The position numbers and the translations under genes are program-made. From positions 1 to 42,542 of the forward strand of contig JAEEQN010000027.1 of the NCBI GenBank assembly GCA_016285345.1: DNA of 42,542 nucleotides. The letters run 5' to 3'. Source of the DNA: Victivallales bacterium. Its GTDB lineage: Bacteria; Verrucomicrobiota; Lentisphaeria; Victivallales; UBA1829. The notes beneath the pieces are model-generated. The model was not told the origin of the DNA, made no database searches, and was given only the letters and a program-made list of their open reading frames with translations. Of the stretch, positions 16,832 through 25,717 are shown in pieces (position 1 is the first letter of the stretch; each line of letters opens with the position of its first letter).

Positions 16832-18454
16832 TTATTCGATCGTCTTCGAATCCAGGCCGAACTGCTCGAATCCGAGGTTGGTGATCGGATGTTCGATGCC
16901 GTGGATCAGATCGTGCTCCGTCGCGTTCAGCTCGTCATGGAGCGATTCCGGCACGTTGTCGGACGGCCGGGCATATTCTGCGTGTACGGAGAGGATCAGC
17001 TCTGTCTCGCGGGCGGATTCGGATTCCGTGGAGAACGCCCAGCCGAGGATCGGGATGTCCTTCAGGATCGGGAGGCCGGACACGCTGCGGACGATCTGCT
17101 TGCGCTTGATGCCGCCGATCACGAAGTCACGCGCTTCGTATCCCAGGTGGATTTCCGTCTCGAAATCGGACTTGCTGAGGCGGGGCGTGCCGTCGCTGTT
17201 CCAGCCGAGCAGACTCACGCCGGAGACTTTGATCGGCAGGACAGACGCCTTTTCGGCCACAACCGGGGTGACCTCCATGCTGAACTTGAAGCCTTCGGAC
17301 GCCTTCGTGTTCTGACGGTTGCCGTGTTCGATCGGGACGTCCGCGCCTGCGGGAAGCTTCTCCTTGCCGTCGATCAGGATGCCGTCGTTGATGGAGGTGT
17401 CCTCAATCGGGTCCTCCTCCTCGTAGAAGAGGCCTGAGCCGACGGAGATTTCCGATTTGCGGCGGTTCTTCGCGGTAATGACGCCCTGCGTGACGACCTT
17501 CGCGCGTCCGGTGGAGGTCAGGAAGTCGAAATACTTCGTGTTCCACTTCGGATTGAAGTTGAAGTAGTCGGTGCGGCTGCTGTGGGAACCGTCGATGCCG
17601 CCCGCGAACGTCCGCGCCCAGTTGTTGCGGTAGCGGCCGCCGACTGAGAAGAAATCGATCCCGTCGTTGTTCTTCCAGCTCTGGAAGTCGACGCCGAGTT
17701 TGTCGTCGTTCTCCGTGCCGACCTCGTAGAGGCAGTACGAGAGGCGGATTTCCGGCATCGGCTTGTCATACGATTCCAGCTGCGACTTGACGCCGTTCCA
17801 GCTCCAGTACGGCGCGGCGATGAAGAGCGCGTTCAGGCCGCCGTCGACGACCAGCCGGTCCACGCCATGCGAGAACTCGACGTCCTCGCTGGTCGCGCCG
17901 ACCTTCATGACCATGTCACGGAGATTGGCGGCGGCGTTCACTTTCGGAAAGTAGATGAAGAAGCCTTTGCCCGTGATGAGTTCCATGCCGGGCTGGTCCA
18001 GTCCGGCGATGATCTCGTCGATGCTGTCGCCCTTGCCGTTGTTCTCAAACCGGTAGTCCTCGGCGGAGACCAGCACGACGCCGCGTCCGTCGTTGTACCG
18101 GACGGCATCGACGTGCACGGGGTTCCCCGTGATCTGCGTGCCGTTCACCACGCCGAGCAGATAACCCCGGATCGTGTAGGGATTGGTGTGTTTCAGCTCG
18201 TACAGCTTCGTCACGACGAAGGGGTCGGTATTGCCCCGGATGAAATGGACGGCGTCCTCCGTGTCCTTCAGGTCCACGCGTATCTGCGTCTGGACGGTGC
18301 TGCTGCCGTAGCCTTCGGTCGGCATATTGTTGTACGACTGGGGCGTGCCGGGGATCCCGTGCGGAGTGACGTCGACGATGTGCTCGTCGGAGAACGCGGA
18401 AACGGCGGCGAGGAGAAACGCGGCTGCGAAAAAGTGTTTCATCATGGTGTTCAT
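16832..18454 (-). CDS. Secretin-like outer-membrane protein, paralogue B
   Basis: 540 residues with a signal peptide (about 1-22, ending AVSAFS). The C-terminal part carries the secretin signature VSGLPILKDIPILGWAFSTE and a following ELILSVHAEY strand, as in GspD/PilQ-type secretins. The N-terminal half holds the segment VVTKLYELKHTNPYTIRGYL, which matches the upstream paralogue (KLYELKYTKPTDVRPFIL) and resembles an N-domain of secretins. It may form or line an outer-membrane pore for a type II/IV-like system, but no GspC/E/F/G genes are in the window. AGGAAGG lies before the ATG. It is second in a two-gene operon, 20 bases after its paralogue. Confidence 0.82.
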   Translation of the reverse strand: MNTMMKHFFAAAFLLAAVSAFSDEHIVDVTPHGIPGTPQSYNNMPTEGYGSSTVQTQIRVDLKDTEDAVHFIRGNTDPFVVTKLYELKHTNPYTIRGYLLGVVNGTQITGNPVHVDAVRYNDGRGVVLVSAEDYRFENNGKGDSIDEIIAGLDQPGMELITGKGFFIYFPKVNAAANLRDMVMKVGATSEDVEFSHGVDRLVVDGGLNALFIAAPYWSWNGVKSQLESYDKPMPEIRLSYCLYEVGTENDDKLGVDFQSWKNNDGIDFFSVGGRYRNNWARTFAGGIDGSHSSRTDYFNFNPKWNTKYFDFLTSTGRAKVVTQGVITAKNRRKSEISVGSGLFYEEEDPIEDTSINDGILIDGKEKLPAGADVPIEHGNRQNTKASEGFKFSMEVTPVVAEKASVLPIKVSGVSLLGWNSDGTPRLSKSDFETEIHLGYEARDFVIGGIKRKQIVRSVSGLPILKDIPILGWAFSTESESARETELILSVHAEYARPSDNVPESLHDELNATEHDLIHGIEHPITNLGFEQFGLDSKTIE

Positions 18455-18474
18455 AGTACGTGTTCCCTTCCTGT

Positions 18475-20010
18475 TCAGTTGCCGGATCCGGTTTCATTTT
18501 CGATCTCGACGACCGGTCCGGCGGCCGTCGCGACCGGGCCGTCCGGGTGGACGAGCGAGGCTTCGGCGGTCACGACGACGTAGGTCCGCTCCCGGATGCT
18601 CGTGGTCGTGCCGAAGAGGTATTTCAGCACGGGAATCTTCACGAGGAACGGGATGCCGACGGTCTGCTCCACGTCGTTTTCGCGGACATAGGACGCCAGG
18701 AGCTTTTCGGTCTTGAACCCGAGCGTAAGTTCACCGGAGGAGGTGGCGACGTCGCCGAGTTCGTCGCCGCGGTTGCTCCGTTCCGTCACGCTCTTCGACA
18801 CGAGCTTGTAGGCGAATACGACTCCGCCGTCATTCTTTTCGTAGAACTCCTGCGAGGACGGGATATGGCCCTTCAGCGAGGTCTCCTCCTTCGTGGCGTT
18901 GAAGCAGATGACCGGGTTGATGACCGAGAGCGTGAGGCTGCTGTCGCCGCCCGTGACCACGCTCGTGCGGTCGTCGTCGTCCTTTTTGATGTTCTCGTAG
19001 TCGGGCACGAGGCTGGCCGTGTACACCTTCGGGAGATGCGTGTTCAGCACCTCCGTCTCGTAGATCGGCGTGTTCACGAACGTGAGTTCCGCCTCCGCGG
19101 CGAGTTTCGCGTTGCCGGACTGCTGGAGCAGACGGACGAAACTGAGGTCGAATTTCGGCGCGGTGAAGAATCCGCCGTACCCCCAGCCCGAGGAGAAATC
19201 CTTCGTGAGGTCGACCAGCTGGGTCGCCCCGCCGACGAGATTCCAGACCGCCTCGTTGGAGAAGATCTTCCCCGTATCGAATCCGGCGGAGAAAATGTCG
19301 AGCCCGGGACCATTCTTCCATGCCAGGTAATCCAGCCCGATGTCGCGCAGCTTGCTTTCGCGGACCTCGTAGTATTTGAGCTTGAGGTTGACCTGCGGAA
19401 GCGGCCGGTCAAGATACTGGATCCAGGAGAGAGCGCCCATGGCGGCGGCCCGGTCGTCTTTCCAGTAAATCGTGTTCGTGTCCTCGTTCAGGAAGATCGA
19501 GCCTTCGGGACTCTGCAGCCCGGAGGAGACGATGCGGAGCATCTCGGTCCCGAGGCGGTATTGCGGATGGTAGGTCACGCGCGTGACGCCGGTCCCCTCG
19601 ATGATGGAGCCGAATTCGTCCTGCTTGCCCGGCACGTCCAGCCCGGCGATCAGCTTGTCCACGTAGGGAATAAAGTCTTCCCCCGTCGAAACCAGCAGAT
19701 AGTGCTTGTCGGCCACGTTGTTGTTCACGCGGTCCACCTTCGAACGCGCGCTGTAACGGGTGACCGCGGCGAGGATGAACGGACGGACGTCGGTCGGCTT
19801 CGTGTATTTCAGCTCGTAGAGCTTGCTTGCGAAGCGGACCTGGGCATCGTCCTGGAGCAGTTTGATGGTGCGGACTTCCTTCGCGGATTCCTGCGCGGGT
19901 TCCTGCGCCGCGAGATTCCATGTTCCGGCCAGGCTGGCGCCCAGGATCAGCAACGCAAAATGTTTCAGATGTTTTGCGTTTGCTTTTCGGAGGGATTGTG
20001 GGACTTTCAT
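18475..20010 (-). CDS. Secretin-like outer-membrane protein, paralogue A
   Basis: 511 residues. A long signal peptide (about 1-36) is followed by an N-domain region with the KLYELKYTKPTDVRPFIL motif and LIAGLDVPGK, typical of secretin N1-like modules, and a C-terminal secretin signature GIPFLVKIPVLKYLFGTT with a following YVVVTAEASLV strand. The ATG at 20010 is preferred over a TTG three codons earlier since AAGGA is nine bases before it. Sequence similarity with the next gene shows an old tandem duplication. It sits behind a roughly 270-nt leader with a hairpin. Function as a pore is inferred from the domain only. Confidence 0.82.
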   Translation of the reverse strand: MKVPQSLRKANAKHLKHFALLILGASLAGTWNLAAQEPAQESAKEVRTIKLLQDDAQVRFASKLYELKYTKPTDVRPFILAAVTRYSARSKVDRVNNNVADKHYLLVSTGEDFIPYVDKLIAGLDVPGKQDEFGSIIEGTGVTRVTYHPQYRLGTEMLRIVSSGLQSPEGSIFLNEDTNTIYWKDDRAAAMGALSWIQYLDRPLPQVNLKLKYYEVRESKLRDIGLDYLAWKNGPGLDIFSAGFDTGKIFSNEAVWNLVGGATQLVDLTKDFSSGWGYGGFFTAPKFDLSFVRLLQQSGNAKLAAEAELTFVNTPIYETEVLNTHLPKVYTASLVPDYENIKKDDDDRTSVVTGGDSSLTLSVINPVICFNATKEETSLKGHIPSSQEFYEKNDGGVVFAYKLVSKSVTERSNRGDELGDVATSSGELTLGFKTEKLLASYVRENDVEQTVGIPFLVKIPVLKYLFGTTTSIRERTYVVVTAEASLVHPDGPVATAAGPVVEIENETGSGN

Positions 20011-20194
20011 AGGATGCAATCCTTATGGGTGGGGGGTATTGTGGATTGTTCAGGAAAGATCAGGGAAACCGGACTGGGACGTCTCCGGACCACCCGTATC
20101 TTCCCCGGCAAATGGTTACGGGCGGCTCGCGTCAGACAGGAAACGCGATGAACGCAAAGAGGCCGATTTGCGCGAAGACGGCGCGGATCTTCGC

Positions 20195-20212
20195 AAAGGA
20201 GCATACTCCTTT
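20195..20212 (-). promoter_or_regulatory. Perfect hairpin in the secretin leader
   Basis: AAAGGAG-CATA-CTCCTTT is a seven-bp perfect stem with a four-base loop. It would lie in the untranslated leader of the minus-strand transcript. It contains an AAAGGAG sequence that is not followed by a usable start, so it is not a ribosome site for a visible gene. Confidence 0.5.
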
Positions 20213-20284
20213 CTGCCTGTCTGGATCATTTGTCTTGCGAGAAACCATATCAGCCTCGTTTTGCGGTTAAAAATATAAGCATTT

Positions 20285-20312
20285 ATAATAGCATGTTTTC
20301 GGAAAAAATCAA
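20285..20312 (-). promoter_or_regulatory. Promoter for the secretin-like pair
   Basis: On the minus strand TTGATT (20307-20312), 16-bp spacer, TATTAT (20285-20290). The start site would be near 20278, giving a leader of about 268 nt. Confidence 0.55.
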
Positions 20313-20442
20313 GTCCGGAAATCATACCATCCGACCGGAAGACAGGATAGACGGTCCGACTGGAGAACCAGGCTTTTGTCCTTTTTATGAGTTTCCAATC
20401 GTAAAACACGAGGTTTTTTATTCTTTTTTCGCACGTGACGCC

Positions 20443-20471
20443 TTGATAATGATACGCGCGAGAGGTATATT
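20443..20471 (+). promoter_or_regulatory. Promoter for the paaK operon
   Basis: TTGATA (20443-20448), 17-bp spacer, TATATT (20466-20471); leader about 80 nt. Confidence 0.7.
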
Positions 20472-20558
20472 ATTAATCAAAAATTCAGGCAGAAACATGG
20501 GAACGTCGAATCATGCGGTCCCGCCCTGAAGAACAAAAAACTAACCCAAGGCACCATC

Positions 20559-21887
20559 ATGAAACCCACCAAGGCAGTCCCGATGAACCCCATCAGCGCG
20601 ATGGACTTCATCCCGCAGGAACAGCTCCATTCGCTCCAGCTCGCACGCCTCCGCGAAATGGTCGACCTCGCCTACGCCAACGTCCCGCTCTTCAAGGCGC
20701 GTCTGGACGAGCGCGGCATCAAACCCGACGACATCCAGAAGCTTGAGGACATCCGGCTGCTTCCGTTTACGGTGAAGGCCGACCTCCGCGACACCTATCC
20801 CTTCGGCCTCTTCGCCTCGCCGATGAAGGACATCGTGCGCCTCCACGCGTCCAGCGGCACGACCGGCAAGCCCATCGTGGTGGCATATACCCGCCAAGAC
20901 CTCGACGTGTGGTCGACGGCGGTCGCGCGCGCCCTCGCCGCAGTCGGCGTCCACGAGGGCGACATCGCCCAGATCTCCTACGGCTACGGCCTCTTCACCG
21001 GCGGCCTCGGAGCGCACAGCGGATTCGAGAAGATCGGCGCGACCGTGATCCCGGCCTCAGGCGGCAACACGGAACGCCAGGTGATGCTGATGAAAGACTT
21101 CGGCGTGACCTGCGTGGCATGCACCCCGAGCTACTTCCTGCACATGATCGAGACCGCCGAAAAGATGGGCGTCGACATGCGCGAGCTCCCCGTCCGCCTC
21201 GGCATCTTCGGCGCGGAACCCTGGACCGAAGCCATGCGCTCCCAGATCGAGAAGAAATCCGGCATCCGGGCGTACGACATCTACGGCCTCTCCGAGATCG
21301 TCGGCCCCGGCGTCGGCTGCTCCTGCCTCGAACAGGAAGGCCTGCACATCTTCGAAGACTTCTTCTATCCCGAGATCATCGACCCCGCCACCGGCGAAGT
21401 CCTCCCGGACGGCCAGGAGGGCGAGCTCGTCCTCACCACGCTGGCGAAGCACGCCATGCCCATGATCCGCTACCGCACCCGCGACATCACCAGCATCATG
21501 ACCTCGAAATGCGCCTGCGGACGCACCATCCGCCGCATCAGCAAGATCGGACGCCGCAGCGACGACATGTTCATCATCCGCGGCGTGAACGTCTTCCCGA
21601 CCCAGATCGAAACGGCGATCCTGAGCGTGGAATCGGTCCTGCCCGTGTACCAGATCATCCTGACCCGCGACCACGGCCTGGACAACATCGAGGTCGACAT
21701 CGAGGTCAACGAGACCATCTTCCACGACCGCGTGTCCGCCATCGAAGACATCCGCCACACCATCAGCCATGCCATCGAACGCATCCTCGGCATCCGCGTC
21801 TTCGTCAAGATGTGCGCCCCGAACTCCATCCCGAGAAGCGAAGGCAAGGCCAAACGCGTGATCGACCGCCGCAACCTCAACGCATAA
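20559..21887 (+). CDS. paaK: Phenylacetate-CoA ligase (aryl-acid CoA ligase)
   Basis: 442 residues, AMP-forming ligase of the ANL superfamily. Motifs: SSGTTGKPIVV (P-loop-like ATP site, about residue 97), FGAEPWTEAMR, YGLSEIVGPGV (A5-type) and the C-terminal lid with RSDDMFIIRGVNVFP. It joins phenylacetate, indoleacetate or hydroxyphenylacetate to CoA. With IorAB it can make aryl-pyruvates from aryl-acids, or run amino-acid breakdown in the other direction. AAGG precedes the ATG. It is first in an operon of six genes, with the ACT protein 16 bases on. Confidence 0.93.
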   Translation: MKPTKAVPMNPISAMDFIPQEQLHSLQLARLREMVDLAYANVPLFKARLDERGIKPDDIQKLEDIRLLPFTVKADLRDTYPFGLFASPMKDIVRLHASSGTTGKPIVVAYTRQDLDVWSTAVARALAAVGVHEGDIAQISYGYGLFTGGLGAHSGFEKIGATVIPASGGNTERQVMLMKDFGVTCVACTPSYFLHMIETAEKMGVDMRELPVRLGIFGAEPWTEAMRSQIEKKSGIRAYDIYGLSEIVGPGVGCSCLEQEGLHIFEDFFYPEIIDPATGEVLPDGQEGELVLTTLAKHAMPMIRYRTRDITSIMTSKCACGRTIRRISKIGRRSDDMFIIRGVNVFPTQIETAILSVESVLPVYQIILTRDHGLDNIEVDIEVNETIFHDRVSAIEDIRHTISHAIERILGIRVFVKMCAPNSIPRSEGKAKRVIDRRNLNA

Positions 21888-21903
21888 CACAGGAGACGTC
21901 AGA

Positions 21904-22341
21904 ATGAAACTCAAACAGATCTCTCTCTTCGTCGAGAACAAGCCCGGCACGGTCAACGCCGCGCTCAAACTTCTGGCCGACAACGGGATCAACATCTCGA
22001 CGCTCTCGCTCAGCGACAGCAAGTTCTTCGGCGTGCTGCGCCTCCTGATCCGCGACTGGGAGAAGGCGCGCGAACTCCTCGAAGCGCATAACTTCGCGGT
22101 CAAGATCACCGACGTCGTCGCGATCGAAGTCGACCACGCCGCCGGCAGCCTCAGCAAGGTCCTCGAAGTCCTCGACAAGCATCAGGTCAACATCGAATAC
22201 CTGTACGCCTTCGCCGCCGGGCTCAACGGCCGGGCCGCCATCATCTTCCGGTTCGCCGACCCCGACGATGCCATCGAAAAGATCAAGAGCGAACTCAAGA
22301 TCGTCGAACCGCTCGATCTCTTCCGCGAGATCCCGAATTGA
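21904..22341 (+). CDS. Tandem ACT-domain protein
   Basis: 145 residues made of two ACT domains (about 1-68 and 70-140): MKLKQISLFVENKPGTVNAALKLL and then AIEVDHAAGSLSKVLEVL both show the ACT ligand-site pattern. Such proteins are often next to paaK and iorAB and probably sense an aromatic amino acid. There is no catalytic domain. AGGAG precedes the start. The stop overlaps the next start by one base (TGATG). Confidence 0.9.
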   Translation: MKLKQISLFVENKPGTVNAALKLLADNGINISTLSLSDSKFFGVLRLLIRDWEKARELLEAHNFAVKITDVVAIEVDHAAGSLSKVLEVLDKHQVNIEYLYAFAAGLNGRAAIIFRFADPDDAIEKIKSELKIVEPLDLFREIPN

Positions 22342-23519
22342 TGGATTGTTCCGTTCCGGTTTCGCGTATCGCGTTCGGGGGTGACGGCGTGGGCCGGCTT
22401 TCGGACGGCAAGGTCTGTTTCGTCCCGGGCGCCCTGCCCGGGGAAACGGTCCGCGCGGAGATCACCCATGAGGCGAAGTCGTTTGCGCGCGCCAGAGTTC
22501 TGGACGTGCTGACGGCTTCGCCCGAACGCATCAGGCCGGACTGCCCGCTCGCCGGGACCTGTCCCGGCTGCGTGTACCGTCACGCCTCCTACGATTGCGA
22601 ACTGGAATGGAAAAACAGGCAGTTCACCGACTTCCTCACGCGCGGCAATCCCGCCGCCGGGGACATCCGATTCCTGCCGCCGCTGGGCGCGCCGTCCCGC
22701 AACGGCTGCCGGAACAAGCTCACATTTGTCTGCGAAAACGGCGCGTTCTGTTACCGCGGACTCGACAACAAGACGGCGGTCCCCGTGCAGGACTGCCTGC
22801 TCGGACATCCTGACATCCGCGGACTCCTCGCGACCGCAAAACCCGGCGCCGAGGGACAGAAACGCACGTTCCGCCGGACGCATCACGACGGCGCGCTGGA
22901 TTCCGGTTCGGAGAAGTGGCAGGGGATCACGCACCTGACGGAACAGCTTGGCGCGTTCGGAGATTTCCGCGTACCGAAAGCGTCGTTCTTCCAGGTCAAC
23001 CCGGACATGGCGCCCAAGCTGGCGGAACGCGTGCTGACGTTACTGAAGGAGATCGGCGCGGAACAGCTCCTCGAACTCTACTGCGGCGTCGGCGTCTTCT
23101 CCATCCTCGCCGCAGAGGCAATCCCGAATCTGACGGCACGCGCGGTCGAGCTGGACAAGGCGGCGATTGATGCGGCGAAATACAATGCCGAACAGCATGA
23201 CGTTTCGGACCATTGTACCTTTATTGCGGCGGACGCCGGCGAGGCGTTCCGCACACTGGCGTCTTCCTGCGATCCGGCGAAGTGCTGCGTCCTCGTGGAT
23301 CCGCCGAGAACGGGCCTCCCGGCCTCTCTGACGCGTGAGCTCGGGGAATTCGGCCCGGAGGCCGTCCTGTATGTTTCCTGCGGCCCTGACACCCTCCGGC
23401 GCGACGCGGACCGGCTCGCAGAATTCGGTTTCCGCATCCGATCCGCGGGCATGATCGACATGTTCCCTGCCACCGGCCACTTCGAGTCGGTCACGCTCTT
23501 CAGGAGGTGCGCATCATGA
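22341..23519 (+). CDS. RlmD/TrmA-family 23S rRNA (uracil-5-)-methyltransferase
   Basis: 392 residues. An N-terminal TRAM-like domain (about 1-55) is followed by an iron-sulfur motif CPLAGTCPGC plus a later Cys (VQDCLL), the SAM-binding LYCGVGVFSILAA, and the catalytic region VDPPRTG then YVSCGPDTLRRD, with the nucleophile Cys. This group methylates U1939 or U747 of 23S rRNA; which of them is unclear. The ATG at 22341 is preferred over TTG at 22338. It is coupled to the ACT gene before it and to radC after it (ATGA). Confidence 0.92.
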   Translation: MDCSVPVSRIAFGGDGVGRLSDGKVCFVPGALPGETVRAEITHEAKSFARARVLDVLTASPERIRPDCPLAGTCPGCVYRHASYDCELEWKNRQFTDFLTRGNPAAGDIRFLPPLGAPSRNGCRNKLTFVCENGAFCYRGLDNKTAVPVQDCLLGHPDIRGLLATAKPGAEGQKRTFRRTHHDGALDSGSEKWQGITHLTEQLGAFGDFRVPKASFFQVNPDMAPKLAERVLTLLKEIGAEQLLELYCGVGVFSILAAEAIPNLTARAVELDKAAIDAAKYNAEQHDVSDHCTFIAADAGEAFRTLASSCDPAKCCVLVDPPRTGLPASLTRELGEFGPEAVLYVSCGPDTLRRDADRLAEFGFRIRSAGMIDMFPATGHFESVTLFRRCAS

Positions 23520-24238
23520 CGCCGGAAGACAGACTCGGACACAGACAGCGCCTGCGCGAGAAGTTCGGGAAACATGAACAGGATGCGTTTCTGGACTACG
23601 AACTGCTGGAGCTGATCCTGACGTATTCCATCCCGCGCCGCGATGTAAAGCCCATCGCGAAGGACCTGATGAACCGGTTCCACACGTTCCCCGGCGTCAT
23701 GGATGCCAGCCCGGAGGATCTGGCGCAGGTGCCCGGCCTCGGCCAGAACTCCGTCACGTTGCTGAAACTGATCCGCAGCGCGAACGTGCGGTATCTGGCG
23801 CGGACGATGGAATCGCTGCCGCTGCTGGATTCGCCGCGCATCTTCGCCGACTACGCCCGCATGCGGCTCGGCGACAAAAGCAACGAAGTCACCCTCATTT
23901 TCTACCTGAACACGCAGAACCGCCTGATCCGCTGCGACATGCCCGGCTCCGGCTCGGTCGACGCCGTGAGCATCTACCCGTCCGAAGTCGCGAAAACCGC
24001 CCTGCTCTGCGGCGCGCGTTCGGTCGTCCTCTGCCACAACCATCCCGGCGGAAACTTCATGCCGTCCCGCGATGACGACGCCATCACGTTCAGCATCTGC
24101 AAGGCGCTCGCGCCGCTCGGGATCGTCCTGCTGGACCACGTGATCGTGTCGCGGTTCGGGTTCTACAGCTACCGCGAGCACGAACATGAACGCGGGCGCA
24201 CCAATCTGCTGACGAAGCTGGAAGGAGATTGCACATGA
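23516..24238 (+). CDS. radC: RadC-family JAB-domain protein
   Basis: 240 residues. A helix-hairpin-helix region (about 50-90, with VPGLGQNS) is followed by a JAMM/MPN+ domain with HNHPGGNFMPSRDD as metal site. The family's old link to DNA repair is doubtful; its activity is unsettled. AGGAGG (23502-23507) fixes the ATG at 23516, which overlaps the previous stop by ATGA. The gene is complete and of normal length. Confidence 0.92.
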   Translation: MTPEDRLGHRQRLREKFGKHEQDAFLDYELLELILTYSIPRRDVKPIAKDLMNRFHTFPGVMDASPEDLAQVPGLGQNSVTLLKLIRSANVRYLARTMESLPLLDSPRIFADYARMRLGDKSNEVTLIFYLNTQNRLIRCDMPGSGSVDAVSIYPSEVAKTALLCGARSVVLCHNHPGGNFMPSRDDDAITFSICKALAPLGIVLLDHVIVSRFGFYSYREHEHERGRTNLLTKLEGDCT

Positions 24239-24651
24239 TTTTCGGAATCGGAACGGACATCGCCGACTGCGTCCGCGTGGGCTCCATCTACGCGAAGCAC
24301 GGCCACCATTTCGTCAAAAACATCCTAACCCCCGCCGAACTCGAACGCATGGCGGAGCTGAAGGACCCGAAGGAATATATCGCGGGCCGCTGGGCCGCCA
24401 AGGAGGCGTTCTCCAAGGCGCTCGGCACCGGCATGTGTGCGGAATGCGCCTTCGTCGAGATCGAGGTGCTGTCCGACGAACGCGGCAAGCCGTTCGTGAA
24501 GCTGTACGCCGCGACCGCCGAGACCGCGAAACGACTCGGCATCACCCGCATCCACGTCTCCATCAGCCATGAACGCGAGCTCGCGACGGCGTTCGTCGTG
24601 CTCGAAGCGGCCGACGCTGGAAACGCGGACAACAGGGAGGCCCGGCCATGA
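24235..24651 (+). CDS. acpS: Holo-[acyl-carrier-protein] synthase
   Basis: 138 residues. GIGTDIADCVRV at the N-terminus and RWAAKEAFSKALG (about 51-63) are the AcpS signature, binding Mg2+ and CoA; SISHERELATA follows. It attaches 4'-phosphopantetheine to ACP for fatty acid synthesis. AAGGAG (24222-24227) precedes the ATG, and both neighbours overlap by ATGA. The C-terminal tail after VLEAA (about 10 residues) is unusual and likely unstructured. Confidence 0.92.
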   Translation: MIFGIGTDIADCVRVGSIYAKHGHHFVKNILTPAELERMAELKDPKEYIAGRWAAKEAFSKALGTGMCAECAFVEIEVLSDERGKPFVKLYAATAETAKRLGITRIHVSISHERELATAFVVLEAADAGNADNREARP

Positions 24652-25700
24652 CCGCCATCCAGCCCGAACATTGGAAAGAAGGCCTGCTCGTACGGTCCCC
24701 GAACTGGCTCGGCGACCTCGTCATGACGTTCCCGGCGCTCATGCTCCTGAAACGCCTCCTCCCCGAGTTCTGTGCCCTCACCGTGATCTGTCCCGCCGGA
24801 CTCGCGCCCGTGCTCGACGCGCTGGACGAGACGGTCGACGAGATCGTCCCCGTGGCCGATCCGCACGCGTTCCCGACCCGCCGTGAAATCCAACCGCTTG
24901 TACACAGGCATTTCGGCGCGGGCATCCTCTTCAACAACTCGCTCCGGGACGCCGTCGTGATGCGCCGTCTGGGCGTGAAGCCGCTCTACGGCGCGGCGGC
25001 GCGCGGCCGCTCCATCCTGCTTCGCGAACCAATCACATTCCCCAAACGCGTCTCCGGCCAGCTCAATCCGCCACATCAGGCAAAACGCTGCCTCGAAGTC
25101 GCGAAAAAACTCGGCATCGACGACTGGGACGGCGTCTCCATGCCCGCCATCCATCCGGATTTCGACGCGCGGCGTTTCGAACTCGCGTTCGAGCGTCCCT
25201 TCCCCGATGAAAAACATCCCGTTCTTGCGGTCGCGCCGGGGGCGGCATTCGGCGACGCCAAACGCTGGGACGCGGGCGCGTTCCATGCCGTGGCGGACCA
25301 CTGGCAGAGGAAACGCAACGGATTCGTGATCCTGCTGGGCTCGAAGACGGAAGCGCCGATCTGCGAAAAATGCGCCGAAGGGCTGATGCCGTCCCTGACG
25401 CTGAACCTCGCCGGAAAGACCTCGCTCCACGCGCTCATGTTCATCCTGAAGCATGCCGCGTACTGCATCGCGAACGACAGCGGCATCATGCACCTGGCCG
25501 CCGCCATAGGCACGCCGGGCACAGCCGTCTTCGGCTCCACCGACATGGCCGCCACCGGGCCGCTTTCCAAAAAATGGAACGTCCTGTACCGCAAGGAACC
25601 CTGCTCGCCGTGTTTCAAGCACGTCTGCCCGCTCGGCACGCGCGCCTGCATGCAGGCGATCAAGGTCGCCGACGTCCTGAAGACCCTCCCGAAGCCATAA
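24648..25700 (+). CDS. waaF: ADP-heptose:LPS heptosyltransferase (GT9, WaaF type)
   Basis: 350 residues of two Rossmann domains in GT-B arrangement. Typical motifs: RSPNWLGDLVMTFPAL, NNSLRDAVVMRRLGV, APGAAFGDAKRWDAG and NDSGIMHLAAAIGTPGTAVFGSTDM, the last near the sugar-nucleotide site. It adds heptose to inner-core LPS at the cytoplasmic face of the inner membrane. With the heptose kinase at 12915 it argues for heptose-containing LPS. The gene ends the operon; the convergent gene's stop is only 17 bases away and no terminator is visible in the gap. Confidence 0.92.
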   Translation: MTAIQPEHWKEGLLVRSPNWLGDLVMTFPALMLLKRLLPEFCALTVICPAGLAPVLDALDETVDEIVPVADPHAFPTRREIQPLVHRHFGAGILFNNSLRDAVVMRRLGVKPLYGAAARGRSILLREPITFPKRVSGQLNPPHQAKRCLEVAKKLGIDDWDGVSMPAIHPDFDARRFELAFERPFPDEKHPVLAVAPGAAFGDAKRWDAGAFHAVADHWQRKRNGFVILLGSKTEAPICEKCAEGLMPSLTLNLAGKTSLHALMFILKHAAYCIANDSGIMHLAAAIGTPGTAVFGSTDMAATGPLSKKWNVLYRKEPCSPCFKHVCPLGTRACMQAIKVADVLKTLPKP

Positions 25701-25717
25701 AAATGGATGCGCCAGCT

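Larger units (their letters stand above)
20011..20558. other. 548-bp divergent regulatory region between secretin-like genes and paaK
   Basis: No credible gene on either strand. It contains a minus-strand promoter (20285-20312), a plus-strand promoter (20443-20471) and a hairpin (20195-20212) in the secretin leader. The part between 20313 and 20442 shows nothing I recognise. Nearby TTTGCGCGAAGA and TCTTCGCAAA (about 20166-20196) make a second, bulged inverted repeat. Confidence 0.6.

Noticed and set aside
18460-20151. A 563-codon frame antisense to secretin paralogue A
   Set aside because: Arg/Asp/Val-rich shadow; the minus-strand gene has a signal peptide, ribosome site and family motif.
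20011-20278. A known riboswitch (such as cyclic-di-GMP) in the secretin leader
   Set aside because: I could not match the conserved core bases; only hairpins are visible.
20025-20529. Small genes in the divergent gap before paaK
   Set aside because: No ribosome sites, low-complexity translation, and both promoters overlap them.
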